Assembly (NCBI RefSeq): GCF_000620645.1
Contig: NZ_JIAV01000014.1
Span: forward strand, 372,001-436,000
Direction: 5' to 3'
From: Nocardioides sp. URHA0032
GTDB lineage: Bacteria; Actinomycetota; Actinomycetes; Propionibacteriales; Nocardioidaceae
Length of the DNA stretch: 64,000 nt
In this document: positions 17,979 through 27,307 of the stretch, piece by piece
Layout of the letters: the number at the start of each line of letters is the position of its first letter
How positions within the stretch are numbered: position 1 is the first letter of the stretch
The notes under the pieces: generated by a model
Seen by the model: the letters and a program-made list of their open reading frames with translations, nothing else
Databases searched by the model: none
Told to the model about the DNA's origin: nothing
Translations under genes and position numbers: made by a program

Positions 17979-18845
17979 TCAGTGGCTGACGGTGGTCGGG
18001 GCAGCGGGCGCGGCGGCCCGGGGAGGGGTACGGCGGCGGCGCGCGCCGAGCAGGAACAGGGTCATCACCGGGACGACGTACAGCACCCAGACCGTGGCCT
18101 CGAGGACGGTCGTCTCCGGCGAGAAGTTGAAGACGCCCTTGAGCAGCGTGGCGTACCACGTGGTCGGGTCGATCGTGTCCGAGACGTCCCAGGCCAGGTG
18201 GTGCAGGCCGGGCAGCACGCCGGCCTCCTGGAGGTCGTGCACGCCGTACGACAGGACGCCGCCGGCGACCAGGATCAGGAATGCACCGGTCCAGGTGAAG
18301 AACGTGCTCAGGTTGATCCGGATCGCGCCGCGGTAGAGGAGGTAGCCCAGGACCACGGCGGTGGCGATGCCGAGGGCGGCGCCGAGCAGCGGCTGCCAGG
18401 TCGCGTCGGTGTGGCGGGAGACCGCCTCGGTCGCGGACCACAGGAACAGCGCGGTCTCCAGGCCCTCGCGACCGACGGCGAGCACCGCGACGAGCACCAG
18501 CGCCCACCACGAGCCCTCGGCCGCGCTGTCGATCTGGCCGCGCAGCTCACCGCTCAGCGAGCGGGCGGCGCGGGCCATCCAGAAGATCATCCAGGTGACG
18601 AGGGCGACCGCGACGATCGAGAGGGTGCCGCCGATCGCCTCCTGCGCCTCGAAGGTCAGGCTGCGCGGCCCGTAGAAGAGCGCGAACCCGAACCCGAGCG
18701 CGACGACGACCGCGATGCCCACGCCGATCCAGATCCGCGGCAGCAGGTGCCGGCGGTCGGTCTTGACCAGGTAGGCGACGAGGATGCTGACCACGAGGGC
18801 CGCTTCGAGGCCCTCGCGCAGACCGATGAGGTAGTTCGCGAGCAC
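17979..18845 (-). CDS. efeU: High-affinity iron permease EfeU (FTR1 family)
   Basis: A 288-residue membrane permease with about seven helices and the two REGLE iron-binding motifs of the FTR1/OFeT family, at residues about 10-14 and 126-130. It is the first gene of efeUOB. The start GTG 18845 is seven nt after a TAGCAT -10 box, so the mRNA is probably leaderless. Together with EfeO and EfeB it imports iron; EfeB is thought to handle haem iron or oxidation. Confidence 0.93.
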   Translation of the reverse strand: MLANYLIGLREGLEAALVVSILVAYLVKTDRRHLLPRIWIGVGIAVVVALGFGFALFYGPRSLTFEAQEAIGGTLSIVAVALVTWMIFWMARAARSLSGELRGQIDSAAEGSWWALVLVAVLAVGREGLETALFLWSATEAVSRHTDATWQPLLGAALGIATAVVLGYLLYRGAIRINLSTFFTWTGAFLILVAGGVLSYGVHDLQEAGVLPGLHHLAWDVSDTIDPTTWYATLLKGVFNFSPETTVLEATVWVLYVVPVMTLFLLGARRRRTPPRAAAPAAPTTVSH

Positions 18846-18852
18846 GACCCGG

Positions 18853-18887
18853 ATGCTACGCCAATTACTTAGGTTTGCCTAACCAAA
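18853..18887 (-). promoter_or_regulatory. IdeR/DtxR iron box and promoter of efeUOB
   Basis: The 19-mer TTAGGTTTGCCTAACCAAA at 18869-18887 matches the IdeR/DtxR consensus TTAGGTTAGGCTAACCTAA at 16 of 19 positions. On the minus strand a -35-like TTAGGC lies inside it, and a -10 TAGCAT (18853-18858) follows at 18 bp. The efeU GTG begins seven nt later. Iron-bound repressor would block RNA polymerase directly. Confidence 0.88.
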
Positions 18888-18905
18888 GGTTGCCCATCTC
18901 ACGTC

Positions 18906-18924
18906 CCGGCCGCCGAGCGGCCGG
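18906..18924 (-). terminator. Terminator hairpin of the FrnE-like gene
   Basis: CCGGCCGC and GCGGCCGG form a perfect eight-pair stem with a three-base loop, directly after the stop codon of the FrnE-like gene and just before the efeUOB promoter. It separates the two transcription units. No U-tract is present. Confidence 0.6.
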
Positions 18925-18927
18925 AGC

Positions 18928-19635
18928 TCAGATCGCGCAGCCGTCGGGGCCGCACGCCTCGGCGTCGCCGCCCACGGTCTGGAGCACGGGGTGCGAGGCC
19001 GCCCAGGCCTGGTCGAGCACCTGGGCGAAGACCTCCGCGGGCTGGGCGCCGGAGACGCCGTACGCCCGGTCCACGACGAAGAAGGGCACGCCGGTCGCGC
19101 CGTAGGCGCGGGCCTGCGCCACGTCGGCGGCCACCGCGTCGGCGTACTCGTCCCCCGCGAGGACGGCGCGCACGCGAGCCTCGTCGAGGCCGGTGCCGAC
19201 CGCGACCCGGGTCAGGACCTCGTGGTCACCGACGTCCTGCGCCTGCTCGAAGTACGCCGAGAGGAGGGCCTCCTTGAGCTCGCGCTGGAGGGCCGGACCG
19301 CCCGCGTCGAGCGCGAGGTGCAGGAGCCGGTGGGCATCGACGGTGTTGGTGTGCACGGTCTCGAAGAGGCGGAGCGCCAGGCCCTCCTCGGCGGCGACGT
19401 CGATGAGCTGCTGCTGCAGCTGGCGCATCTCCGCCTCCGACCGGCCGTACTTGCGCGCGATCACACCGGTCGAGAGCTCGTGCCCGTGCGCGGGTGCGCT
19501 CGGGTCGAGCTCGAAGGAGCGGTAGACGACCTCGACCTCGTCCGCGTGCTCGAAGCCGGCGAGGGCGGTCTCCAGGCGGCGCTTGCCGACGAAGCACCAC
19601 GGGCAGACGACGTCGCTCCAGATCTCGATGCGCAT
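18928..19635 (-). CDS. FrnE-like DsbA-family oxidoreductase
   Basis: A 235-residue thioredoxin-fold protein of the FrnE/DsbA-like family. The active-site CPWC is at residues 11-14, immediately after the first strand. The cis-proline region reads GATGVPFFVV near the end. It lacks a signal peptide, so it acts in the cytoplasm as a thiol oxidoreductase or isomerase; two extra cysteines lie in the tail (CGPDGCAI). ATG 19635 is chosen; TTG 19653 would add six residues. A perfect palindrome, CCGGTTGAACCGG, abuts the start. The terminator hairpin follows the stop. Confidence 0.85.
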   Translation of the reverse strand: MRIEIWSDVVCPWCFVGKRRLETALAGFEHADEVEVVYRSFELDPSAPAHGHELSTGVIARKYGRSEAEMRQLQQQLIDVAAEEGLALRLFETVHTNTVDAHRLLHLALDAGGPALQRELKEALLSAYFEQAQDVGDHEVLTRVAVGTGLDEARVRAVLAGDEYADAVAADVAQARAYGATGVPFFVVDRAYGVSGAQPAEVFAQVLDQAWAASHPVLQTVGGDAEACGPDGCAI

Positions 19636-19637
19636 GA

Positions 19638-19650
19638 CCGGTTGAACCGG
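19638..19650. promoter_or_regulatory. Palindrome at the start of the FrnE-like gene
   Basis: CCGGTTGAACCGG is a perfect 13-bp inverted repeat ending two bp before the ATG of the FrnE-like gene. It lies in the short space after the histidine kinase. It could be an operator or an mRNA hairpin limiting translation. No ribosome binding site is visible between it and the start. Confidence 0.4.
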
Positions 19651-19663
19651 CAACCAGACGGAG

Positions 19664-21406
19664 CTATTCCGGTCGGTGCTGGGCCGTGGGCAGCGTCACC
19701 GTGAACGTCGTGCCCTCGCCGAGCCGCGAGTGCACGCCGACGGTGGCTGCGTGCCGCTCGACGATCGTCGCGACGATCGCGAGCCCCAGACCGGTGCCGG
19801 GCTCGCGGAGGGCGTCCGGGTTGGTGGTGCGGAAGAAGGCGCTGAACAGCCCGATCTGGTCCTCCTCGGAGATGCCCAGCCCGTCGTCGGAGACCTGGAG
19901 GACGACGTCGTCGCCGCCGGAGGTGAGCGAGACCGCGACGGTGCCCCCGGCGGGCGTGTACTTGACGGCGTTGCTCACCAGGTTCCCGACCAGCCGGTCC
20001 AGCTCACTCTCGTCGCCGGGCACGACCAGGTCGCCGCCTCCGAGCTGGAGGCGCAGGTCGATCCCCTTGGCCCGGGCGGCGGAGTCGACGAGCGCGATCA
20101 CGTCGGCGGTGACCGCACGGAGGTCGACGGACCGGCGCACCAGCGGGTACTGCGGGTTGCTGACCTGCGCCAGGAGCAGCAGGTCCTCGACCACGCGCTC
20201 CATCCGGGCGGTCCCGCGGGTCATCGCCTGGTGGTGTCGTACGGCGGTCTCGTCGAGATCCACCGCGCCCAGGAGCTCGAGGTTGCCGGCGATGACGGTG
20301 AGCGGGGTGCGCAGCTCGTGCGAGAGCGTGGCGATCAACTGGCTCCGGTAGTCGTCGAGCTGCTGCAGCTCGCGGACCAGGTTCCGCTCGCGCTCCAGCG
20401 CCCTCGCGGTCATCAGCGCCGCGCCGAGGTCGTGCCCGATCTGGAGCGCGGAGTCGATCTCGACCTGGGACCAGGGCGGGTCCTGGGAGCGCCGCGTCAG
20501 CGCGAGGAAGCCGACGCACTCGGTGCCGACGCCCAGCGCGACGGCGAGCACCGAGGACAGGTCGAGCTCCGCGAGCTCCTGGCGGACGTGCCGGGGCTGC
20601 TCGGGGTCCGCCGCCGAGACGAGGAGTGGACGCTCATCGGCCCACAGCCGGGGCGCGAGCTCCTCCGAGGTCCGGCGTACCCCGTCGGAGATGTGGACGG
20701 GGCTGCCGTCGTGGGAGCGGGCGTAGCCGGAGCCGTCGAGCAGCTGGATCCAGGAGCCGCTCGCCCCGAAGCCCTCGACGAGCGGGCGGTGCGTGTGCTC
20801 GAGCACCGCCTCCAGCGATGCCTGCGCGCGGGTCGAGGAGGACCGGATCAGCCGGCGCGCGGCCTCCGCGTGCTCGACCTGGTGGATCAGCTCCTCGCGC
20901 TCGAACGCGGTCAGCACCGCGCGCTCGGCCTGCGCGGCGTACCGCTCGAGGAGGCTGCGCTGGCGGTCGTCGGGGCGGCGGCCGGAGACCGGTCGGTCGA
21001 CGGACAGGAGGCCGACGGGGCGGCCGCCGTCGTCGGTGAGGAGCGCCAGCAGCGCGTCCTCGATGTGCCACGCGTCCGGCGTGCCGGAGGACTCCTGCTC
21101 GATCAGGACCCAGTGACCCTCCAGCTCGCCGTGGGTCCCGGCCGGGATGAAGCGCAGCCGCGGCCCCCACTCGACGGCAGCCGGCAGGACGGAGTCGAGC
21201 ACCGAGATCGGGTCGGACTCCTCGAGATACTCGCGGTACTGCTCGGGACCCGTGTAGGCGACGGTGACCAGGCGCTCGTCGAGGACCACCGAGAGGACCG
21301 CGACCTCGAAGCCGACCATCTCCGCCACGGACTCGACCATCAGCTGCAGGACGGCACGCGCGGACGAGTCCGACCAGCCCCCGTGATCGGTCGGTCCGGG
21401 CTCCAC
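19664..21406 (-). CDS. Soluble GAF-domain sensor histidine kinase
   Basis: A 580-residue kinase without membrane helices. Two GAF-like domains occupy roughly residues 10-165 and 190-340. The HisKA box is ATLSHELRTPLTV, and the HATPase domain has NLVSNAVKYTPAGG, DDGLGISEED and GTGLGLAIV. It should sense an intracellular signal and phosphorylate a response regulator, but none is adjacent, so it is an orphan. GTG 21406 lies six nt after TAGGTT (21413-21418, minus strand), which supports a leaderless start. Confidence 0.85.
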   Translation of the reverse strand: MEPGPTDHGGWSDSSARAVLQLMVESVAEMVGFEVAVLSVVLDERLVTVAYTGPEQYREYLEESDPISVLDSVLPAAVEWGPRLRFIPAGTHGELEGHWVLIEQESSGTPDAWHIEDALLALLTDDGGRPVGLLSVDRPVSGRRPDDRQRSLLERYAAQAERAVLTAFEREELIHQVEHAEAARRLIRSSSTRAQASLEAVLEHTHRPLVEGFGASGSWIQLLDGSGYARSHDGSPVHISDGVRRTSEELAPRLWADERPLLVSAADPEQPRHVRQELAELDLSSVLAVALGVGTECVGFLALTRRSQDPPWSQVEIDSALQIGHDLGAALMTARALERERNLVRELQQLDDYRSQLIATLSHELRTPLTVIAGNLELLGAVDLDETAVRHHQAMTRGTARMERVVEDLLLLAQVSNPQYPLVRRSVDLRAVTADVIALVDSAARAKGIDLRLQLGGGDLVVPGDESELDRLVGNLVSNAVKYTPAGGTVAVSLTSGGDDVVLQVSDDGLGISEEDQIGLFSAFFRTTNPDALREPGTGLGLAIVATIVERHAATVGVHSRLGEGTTFTVTLPTAQHRPE

Positions 21407-21482
21407 CTGCGCAACCTAGCGATTCCCGGACGCCCGCGCCCCGGAAACGCCGAGTCAGGTCCAGCACAGGTGGAGGCAGGCG

Positions 21483-22574
<1,092 letters not shown>

Positions 22575-23129
22575 TCAGCTTGCCGCCGGCGGAGCCGGCA
22601 CGGTGACCGGACGCAGGTTGCGCTCGGAGATGGAACGGGAGCCGCGGCCGATCGCGACCATGCCGGACTGCACGAGCTCGCGGATGCCGAAGGGCTCCAG
22701 CACGCGCAGCAGGTCTGCGAGCTTGTCGGCGTTGCCCACGGCCTGGATGGTCACGGCGTCGGGTGCGATGTCGACCACCTTGGCGCGGAACAGCTGCACG
22801 GCGTCGAGCACGCTGCCGCGAGTGTCGACGTCGGCCTTCACCTTGACCAGCAGCAGCTCACGGTTGACCGAGGCGGGGCCGTCGAGCTCGACGATCTTGA
22901 TCACCTCGACCAGCTTGTTCAGCTGCTTGGTGACCTGCTCGAGCGGCGAGTCCTCGACGTTCACGACGATCGTCATCCGCGAGACCTCGGGGTGCTCCGT
23001 CGGACCCACGGCCAGGGAGTCGATGTTGAAGCCGCGGCGGCTGAACAGGCCCGCGATCCGGGCCAGCACGCCGGGCTTGTTCTCGACCAGCACCGAGAGC
23101 GTGTGCCGGGTGTTGATGGGCGTCGTCAC
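22575..23129 (-). CDS. ilvN: Acetolactate synthase, regulatory small subunit
   Basis: The 184-residue regulatory subunit. An N-terminal ACT domain ([20 protein letters not shown]) mediates valine feedback, and an ALS_ss_C domain follows. GTG 23129 is chosen because GGAGCT lies upstream and the N-terminus then reads [12 protein letters not shown] frame reaching to 23228 is out-of-family sequence inside ilvB. The GTGA overlap with the ilvB stop couples translation. Confidence 0.94.
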   Translation of the reverse strand: MTTPINTRHTLSVLVENKPGVLARIAGLFSRRGFNIDSLAVGPTEHPEVSRMTIVVNVEDSPLEQVTKQLNKLVEVIKIVELDGPASVNRELLLVKVKADVDTRGSVLDAVQLFRAKVVDIAPDAVTIQAVGNADKLADLLRVLEPFGIRELVQSGMVAIGRGSRSISERNLRPVTVPAPPAAS

Positions 23130-24880
23130 GGGCGGAGCTCCAGGTCTGCGTCGTCGTCGAACTTCGGGGCCAGGTCGCGGGCGTACTTGATGTCGTCGTT
23201 GCTGGTGCCGGCGGCGACCATCGGCCACACCATCGCGTCGCGGTGCACGCGGAAGTCCACCACCACCGGGACGTCGTTGATCTCCATCGCCTTGGTGATG
23301 GTGGCGTCCACGTCCTCCGGGCTCTCACACGCGAGGCCCACGCAGCCGTAGGCGTCGGCGAGCTTGACGAAGTCCGGGATCCGCTTCGAGTGCAGGTCGG
23401 TGTTGGAGTACCGCTCGTTGTAGAACAGCGTCTGCCACTGGCGGACCATGCCGAGCGACTCGTTGTTGATGATCGCGACCTTGATCGGGATGTCGTTGAT
23501 CGCGCAGGTGGCGAGCTCCTGGTTGGTCATCTGGAAGCAGCCGTCCCCGTCGATCGCCCACACCGTGGCGTCGGGGCGGCCGACCTTCGCGCCCATCGCC
23601 GCCGGGACGGCGTAGCCCATGGTGCCGAGGCCACCGGAGTTGATCCAGGTGTTCGGGTGCTCGTAGCCGACGAAGTGGGCCGCCCACATCTGGTGCTGGC
23701 CGACGCCCGCGGCGTACACCGCCTCGGGGCCGACGATCGCCCCGAGTCGCTCGAGGACGTACTGCGGTGCGAGCTCGCCCTTCGGCGCGTCGTACCCGAG
23801 CGGGTACTTCTTCTTCACCCCCGCCAGGAACTCCACCCACGCCTCGTAGTCGCCGGTGTGCCCGGCGTCCGCCTCGGCCTTGAGCGCCACGACGAGGTCG
23901 CTGATCACCTCGCGGCAGTCGCCGACGATCGGGACGTCGACGACGCGGTTCTTCCCGATCTCCGCGGGGTCGATGTCGGCATGGATGACACGGGCGTTCG
24001 GCGCGAACGTGTCGAGGTTGCCGGTCACGCGGTCGTCGAAGCGCGCGCCGAGGCTGATGATCAGGTCGCTGCGCTGCAGGCCCGCCACCGCGGCCACGGT
24101 GCCGTGCATGCCGGGCATGCCGAGGTGCTGCGGGTGGCTGTCGGGGAAGGCGCCGCGCGCCATCAGCGTGGTCACCACCGGCATGCCGGTCAGCTCCGCG
24201 AGCACCCTGAGCTCGCGCGCCGCGCCGGCGCGGATGCAGCCGCCGCCGACGTACAGGACCGGCCGACGGGACTCCAGGATGAGCTTCGCCGCCTCCCGGA
24301 TCTGCTTCGAGTGCGGCCTGGTCACCGGGCGGTAGCCGGGCAGGTTCAGCTCGGTCGGCCAGTCGAAGGTCGTCGCCGCCTGGAGCGCGGACTTGGCCAC
24401 GTCGACGAGCACCGGGCCGGGGCGTCCGGTCGAGGCGATGTAGAACGCCTCCGCGATGGTGCGCGGGATCTCGGCCGGGTCGGTGACCAGGAAGTTGTGC
24501 TTGGTGATCGGCATCGTGATGCCGCGGATGTCGGCCTCCTGGAACGCGTCCGTGCCGATCGACGCGGCGCCGACCTGGCCGGTCACCGCCACGATCGGGA
24601 CCGAGTCCATGTGTGCGTCCGCGAGCGGCGTGACGAGGTTGGTGGCGCCGGGGCCGCTGGTTGCCATGCACACCCCGACCCGGCCCGTGGCGGCGGCGTA
24701 CCCCTGCGCGGCGTGGCCCGCGCCCTGCTCGTGACGGACCAGGATGTGCCGGATCGAGGAGTCCATCAGCGGGTCGTACGCCGGGAGGATGGCGCCACCC
24801 GGGATCCCGAAGATGTCGGTGGTCCCGGCTGCTTCCAGCGACCTGATCAGGCTCTGCGCGCCCGTCATGTGCTCGCTCAT
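23126..24880 (-). CDS. ilvB: Acetolactate synthase, catalytic large subunit
   Basis: A 584-residue ThDP- and FAD-dependent enzyme making acetolactate or acetohydroxybutyrate. The catalytic Glu is in [14 protein letters not shown] (about residue 51), and the ThDP-binding motif begins GDGCFQMT and ends with INN. ATG 24880 is used, with AGGACA upstream; GTG 24883 would add one residue. It is the first structural gene of ilvBNC. Upstream are a leader peptide rich in regulated codons and a true U-tract terminator, so the operon is under attenuation control. Confidence 0.95.
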   Translation of the reverse strand: MSEHMTGAQSLIRSLEAAGTTDIFGIPGGAILPAYDPLMDSSIRHILVRHEQGAGHAAQGYAAATGRVGVCMATSGPGATNLVTPLADAHMDSVPIVAVTGQVGAASIGTDAFQEADIRGITMPITKHNFLVTDPAEIPRTIAEAFYIASTGRPGPVLVDVAKSALQAATTFDWPTELNLPGYRPVTRPHSKQIREAAKLILESRRPVLYVGGGCIRAGAARELRVLAELTGMPVVTTLMARGAFPDSHPQHLGMPGMHGTVAAVAGLQRSDLIISLGARFDDRVTGNLDTFAPNARVIHADIDPAEIGKNRVVDVPIVGDCREVISDLVVALKAEADAGHTGDYEAWVEFLAGVKKKYPLGYDAPKGELAPQYVLERLGAIVGPEAVYAAGVGQHQMWAAHFVGYEHPNTWINSGGLGTMGYAVPAAMGAKVGRPDATVWAIDGDGCFQMTNQELATCAINDIPIKVAIINNESLGMVRQWQTLFYNERYSNTDLHSKRIPDFVKLADAYGCVGLACESPEDVDATITKAMEINDVPVVVDFRVHRDAMVWPMVAAGTSNDDIKYARDLAPKFDDDADLELRP

Positions 24881-24910
24881 CACTGTGTCCTGTCTCGTCC
24901 GTGCCTGCCC

Positions 24911-24947
24911 AACAAAAAACCCCTCGGCCCTGGTGGGCGGCGAGGGG
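24911..24947 (-). terminator. Attenuator terminator of ilvBNC
   Basis: On the minus strand CCCCTCG (24947-24941) pairs with CGAGGGG (24926-24920) and is followed by TTTTTTGTT. This is one of the few classical terminators with a U-run in the window. It lies between the leader peptide stop and ilvB, as expected for transcription attenuation. Confidence 0.88.
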
Positions 24948-24974
24948 TGACGTGCGCGCTGAGTCGGTGTCCGG

Positions 24975-25016
24975 TCAGCTCACACGTCGCGTGCGTACAA
25001 GAATGTCCTGGGGCAT
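24975..25016 (-). CDS. ilvB leader peptide (attenuation sensor)
   Basis: A 13-residue peptide, [13 protein letters not shown], encoded just upstream of the attenuator. It contains the consecutive Ile-Leu-Val codons of the three pathway products plus a second Val. Ribosome stalling there under starvation would favour an antiterminator. A -10 TACGGT (25023-25028) lies six nt before the ATG, so the leader is probably leaderless and always translated. Short Ile/Leu/Val-containing leader peptides are known before ilvB in Streptomyces and Corynebacterium. Confidence 0.85.
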   Translation of the reverse strand: MPQDILVRTRRVS

Positions 25017-25101
25017 GACGCCACCGTAGCCGCCCGGGCCTCCCGCCCGCATCCGAGTGTGGCAGGCGTCCCACCATCCGGGACGGCGGTCTCAGTCCGT
25101 G

Positions 25102-25782
25102 TCAGTCGAACGAGCCGGGTTCGCGCCCGTCGGCCGTGCAGACGCAGACCTTGTTGCCGTGGACGTCCGCGAGCACCCAGAACGCCGGAGCGTGCTCGTC
25201 GGTGACCAGCGTGCCGCCGGCGGCGACGGCCGCCTCGACCCGCTCCTCGGCGACGTCGCGGGGCACCACGATGTCGAGGTGGAAGCGCTGCTGGACCTCA
25301 CCCGTGGCATCCGGAGCCTCCTGGAACCACAGCGCGTTGTTGCGGCCGGCCGGGTCCTCGACCTGGTGGTAGGGCTCGTCGTCGTACCCGAGGACCGTCG
25401 CCCAGAACGGCTTGACCACGTCGCCATCCGGGACGTCGAGGGCGAGCTCGAGCGTCGAGACCTCCCGCGGCGCCGCCTCGACGCCGAGCTCGGCGGCGAT
25501 GTCGGAGATCCGGCGGGCCAGGGCGATGTCGCGGCTGGTGACCCCGTGCACGTCGTGGCTGTGCAGGTCGACGTCGACCTGGGGGTAGGTGAGCACCACG
25601 TCGGGGTGGTGGTTCGCCTCCTCGGCAGCCTCGGTGATGCGCGTGACCAGCTCGAGCCCCTTCACGAAGCTGCCGGTCCGGAAGCGGGCGTGCAGCTTCA
25701 TGAGGAAGAACCGCCAGTCGGCGAGGTCCTCGGCCTGCACCTGGGGGTAGCGGAGCACCTGCTTCGGGTCCGGCTGGGTCAT
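25102..25782 (-). CDS. Pterin-4a-carbinolamine dehydratase domain fused to a VOC domain
   Basis: A 226-residue protein with two domains. Residues about 5-100 match 4a-hydroxytetrahydrobiopterin dehydratase, including the motif EEANHHPDVVLTYPQVDV followed by the conserved His/Asp region. Residues about 110-226 are a VOC/glyoxalase-like domain (LELALDVPDGD, FHLDIVVP). The first would recycle a pterin cofactor; the role of the VOC domain is unknown. ATG 25782 overlaps the stop of the upstream VOC gene (ATGA), so they form one operon. Confidence 0.82.
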   Translation of the reverse strand: MTQPDPKQVLRYPQVQAEDLADWRFFLMKLHARFRTGSFVKGLELVTRITEAAEEANHHPDVVLTYPQVDVDLHSHDVHGVTSRDIALARRISDIAAELGVEAAPREVSTLELALDVPDGDVVKPFWATVLGYDDEPYHQVEDPAGRNNALWFQEAPDATGEVQQRFHLDIVVPRDVAEERVEAAVAAGGTLVTDEHAPAFWVLADVHGNKVCVCTADGREPGSFD

Positions 25783-26195
25783 GGCAGTACCACCTGTCCG
25801 ATCGGTCCGGGGTTGAAGGCGACCTCCCAGCGGTACCCGTCCGGGTCGCCGAAGTAGCCGGTGTAGCCGCCCCACTCGCGATCGACCGCGGCGTGGACCG
25901 GCTCCGCGCCGGCCGCCCGTGCGGTCTCGAGCGCGGCGTCCACGTCCTCGCGGGTGGGGACGTTGTGCGCGAGGGTGAGCGGCGCGACGCCGTCCCCGCG
26001 GACGATCGTGCCGACCTCGGCCTCGAAGGCGGTGTCCTGCCAGAGCGAGAGGACGACGTGCTCGCCGACCTGGATCATCAGCACGTCGCCGGGGACGTCG
26101 AGCGACGCGCCCCAGCCGAGTCCGTCGACGTAGAACGCGCGGGTGGCGTCGAGGTCGCGGACGGCGAGCGTGACGAAGCTGATCCGTTGGTCCAC
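25779..26195 (-). CDS. VOC family (glyoxalase/bleomycin resistance-like) protein
   Basis: A 138-residue single-domain VOC protein of two beta-alpha-beta-beta-beta modules (ISFVTLAVRDLDATRAFY at the start; GGYTGYFGDPDGYRWEVAF at the end). GTG 26195 is chosen because AAGG lies eight nt upstream and the N-terminus then matches the family; GTG 26204 would add three residues. The substrate is unknown. It is coupled to the pterin dehydratase/VOC fusion gene by a 4-bp overlap. Confidence 0.82.
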   Translation of the reverse strand: MDQRISFVTLAVRDLDATRAFYVDGLGWGASLDVPGDVLMIQVGEHVVLSLWQDTAFEAEVGTIVRGDGVAPLTLAHNVPTREDVDAALETARAAGAEPVHAAVDREWGGYTGYFGDPDGYRWEVAFNPGPIGQVVLP

Positions 26196-26261
26196 GTCCT
26201 TCACCTTGGCACAGCCACGTGGGCCGGGCCCGGATCCACCCGGGGGACGTAGTCTCGGAGG

Positions 26262-26609
26262 ATGACCCAGCGCGCCGGCATCGACCAGTCCGTCCCGCCG
26301 AGTGGCAGCGGGTGCGCGGAGTGCGAGGCCACCGGTGGCTGGTGGGTGCACCTGCGGCGCTGTGCGCAGTGCGGCCACGTCGGCTGCTGCGACACCTCGC
26401 CGATGCAGCACGCCACCGCGCACTTCCGCGAGACCGGCCACCCGGTGATCCGGAGCTTCGAGCCGGGCGAGGAGTGGTTCTGGGACTACACCACCGAGTC
26501 CGGGTTCGCCGGCCCCGGGCTGGCGCCGCCGGAGTGCCACCCCGAGGACCAGACGGTGCCCGGGCCCGCCGACCGGGTGCCCGGGGACTGGCGCGACAAG
26601 ATCCACTAG
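26262..26609 (+). CDS. UBP-type zinc finger domain protein
   Basis: A 115-residue protein that is essentially one ZnF-UBP domain. Cysteines and histidines run CAECEATG, HLRRCAQCGHVGCCD, HATAHFRETGH, and WFWDY follows, the classic UBP pattern. In eukaryotes this domain binds the ubiquitin C-terminus. The role in bacteria is unclear, although small UBP proteins are frequent in actinobacteria. TAGTCT (26250-26255) lies six nt before the ATG, indicating a leaderless transcript. Confidence 0.85.
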   Translation: MTQRAGIDQSVPPSGSGCAECEATGGWWVHLRRCAQCGHVGCCDTSPMQHATAHFRETGHPVIRSFEPGEEWFWDYTTESGFAGPGLAPPECHPEDQTVPGPADRVPGDWRDKIH

Positions 26610-26692
26610 GACTGACCGGCGGATGACAGCGGCGCCGGCCGGGCGGACACTGCGAGACGTCCGATGGTCGTCCGTCTCCCGAGGAGTCCGCC

Positions 26693-27271
26693 ATGTCCGC
26701 TGTCGTCGTCCCACGCCGCCGCGTGCTCGTCCTGGTCCCGCTGCTGCTCGTCTCGCTGCTCACGTGGTGGGCCACCCGCGCCGACTCCGAGGCGAGTCCA
26801 CCGGCCGCCCGTGCAGCGAGCACCGCGCAGGCGGGGAAGATCGCGTTCGCGTCGCTCCCCGGCGGCGTCCAGGCCACGCTCCCGGTCCTGTCCTTCCGGG
26901 CCGGGGGTGTCAACACGTCGGCGCCGGCCGGGAGCGGCGGTGGCACCGGCAAGTTCGTGCCCGACGACCCGACGGTGGTCGTCGACGCGAACGACGTCGA
27001 CCCCCTGCTGCTGCGCGCGGTCACGACCGGCGTCCACATCGCGCAGGCCACCGTGACCCTCTACCGCCCGGGCACGACGAAGAAGCAGGAGGTCTGGCAG
27101 CTCGCGGACGTGACGATCAGCCAGCTGCGCACCGCGCAGTCGGGCTCGACGAAGCCGCCGCGGCTCACCCTCGGCCTGCACTACACGCGGGTCGCCGTGA
27201 CCTCGTTCGCCGCCGGCGGCACCGCCGCCGGGACCTACTGCTTCGACCTGGCCACCAGCACGTCCTGCTGA
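26693..27271 (+). CDS. Exported Hcp-like (DUF796-fold) protein
   Basis: A 192-residue protein with an N-terminal hydrophobic anchor or signal (VLVLVPLLLVSLLTWWA). The mature part resembles the Hcp tube-protein fold: a VDPLLLRAVTTGVHIAQATVTLY segment (split by me as VDPLLLRAVTTG and HIAQATVTLY), then VWQLADVTISQ and a late YTRVAVTSF strand. It ends in a likely disulfide loop (CFDLATSTSC). The similarity is pattern-based. No other type VI secretion gene is near, so it is not part of a T6SS. GAGGAG precedes the ATG. The function is unknown. Confidence 0.5.
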   Translation: MSAVVVPRRRVLVLVPLLLVSLLTWWATRADSEASPPAARAASTAQAGKIAFASLPGGVQATLPVLSFRAGGVNTSAPAGSGGGTGKFVPDDPTVVVDANDVDPLLLRAVTTGVHIAQATVTLYRPGTTKKQEVWQLADVTISQLRTAQSGSTKPPRLTLGLHYTRVAVTSFAAGGTAAGTYCFDLATSTSC

Positions 27272-27307
27272 GAGGCGGCTCCGGCCGCGATGGTCCCTGG
27301 ATCGGCG

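Noticed and set aside
26693-27271. Type VI secretion system
   Set aside because: Only an Hcp-like secreted protein is present; no sheath, VgrG, baseplate or ClpV genes are visible.
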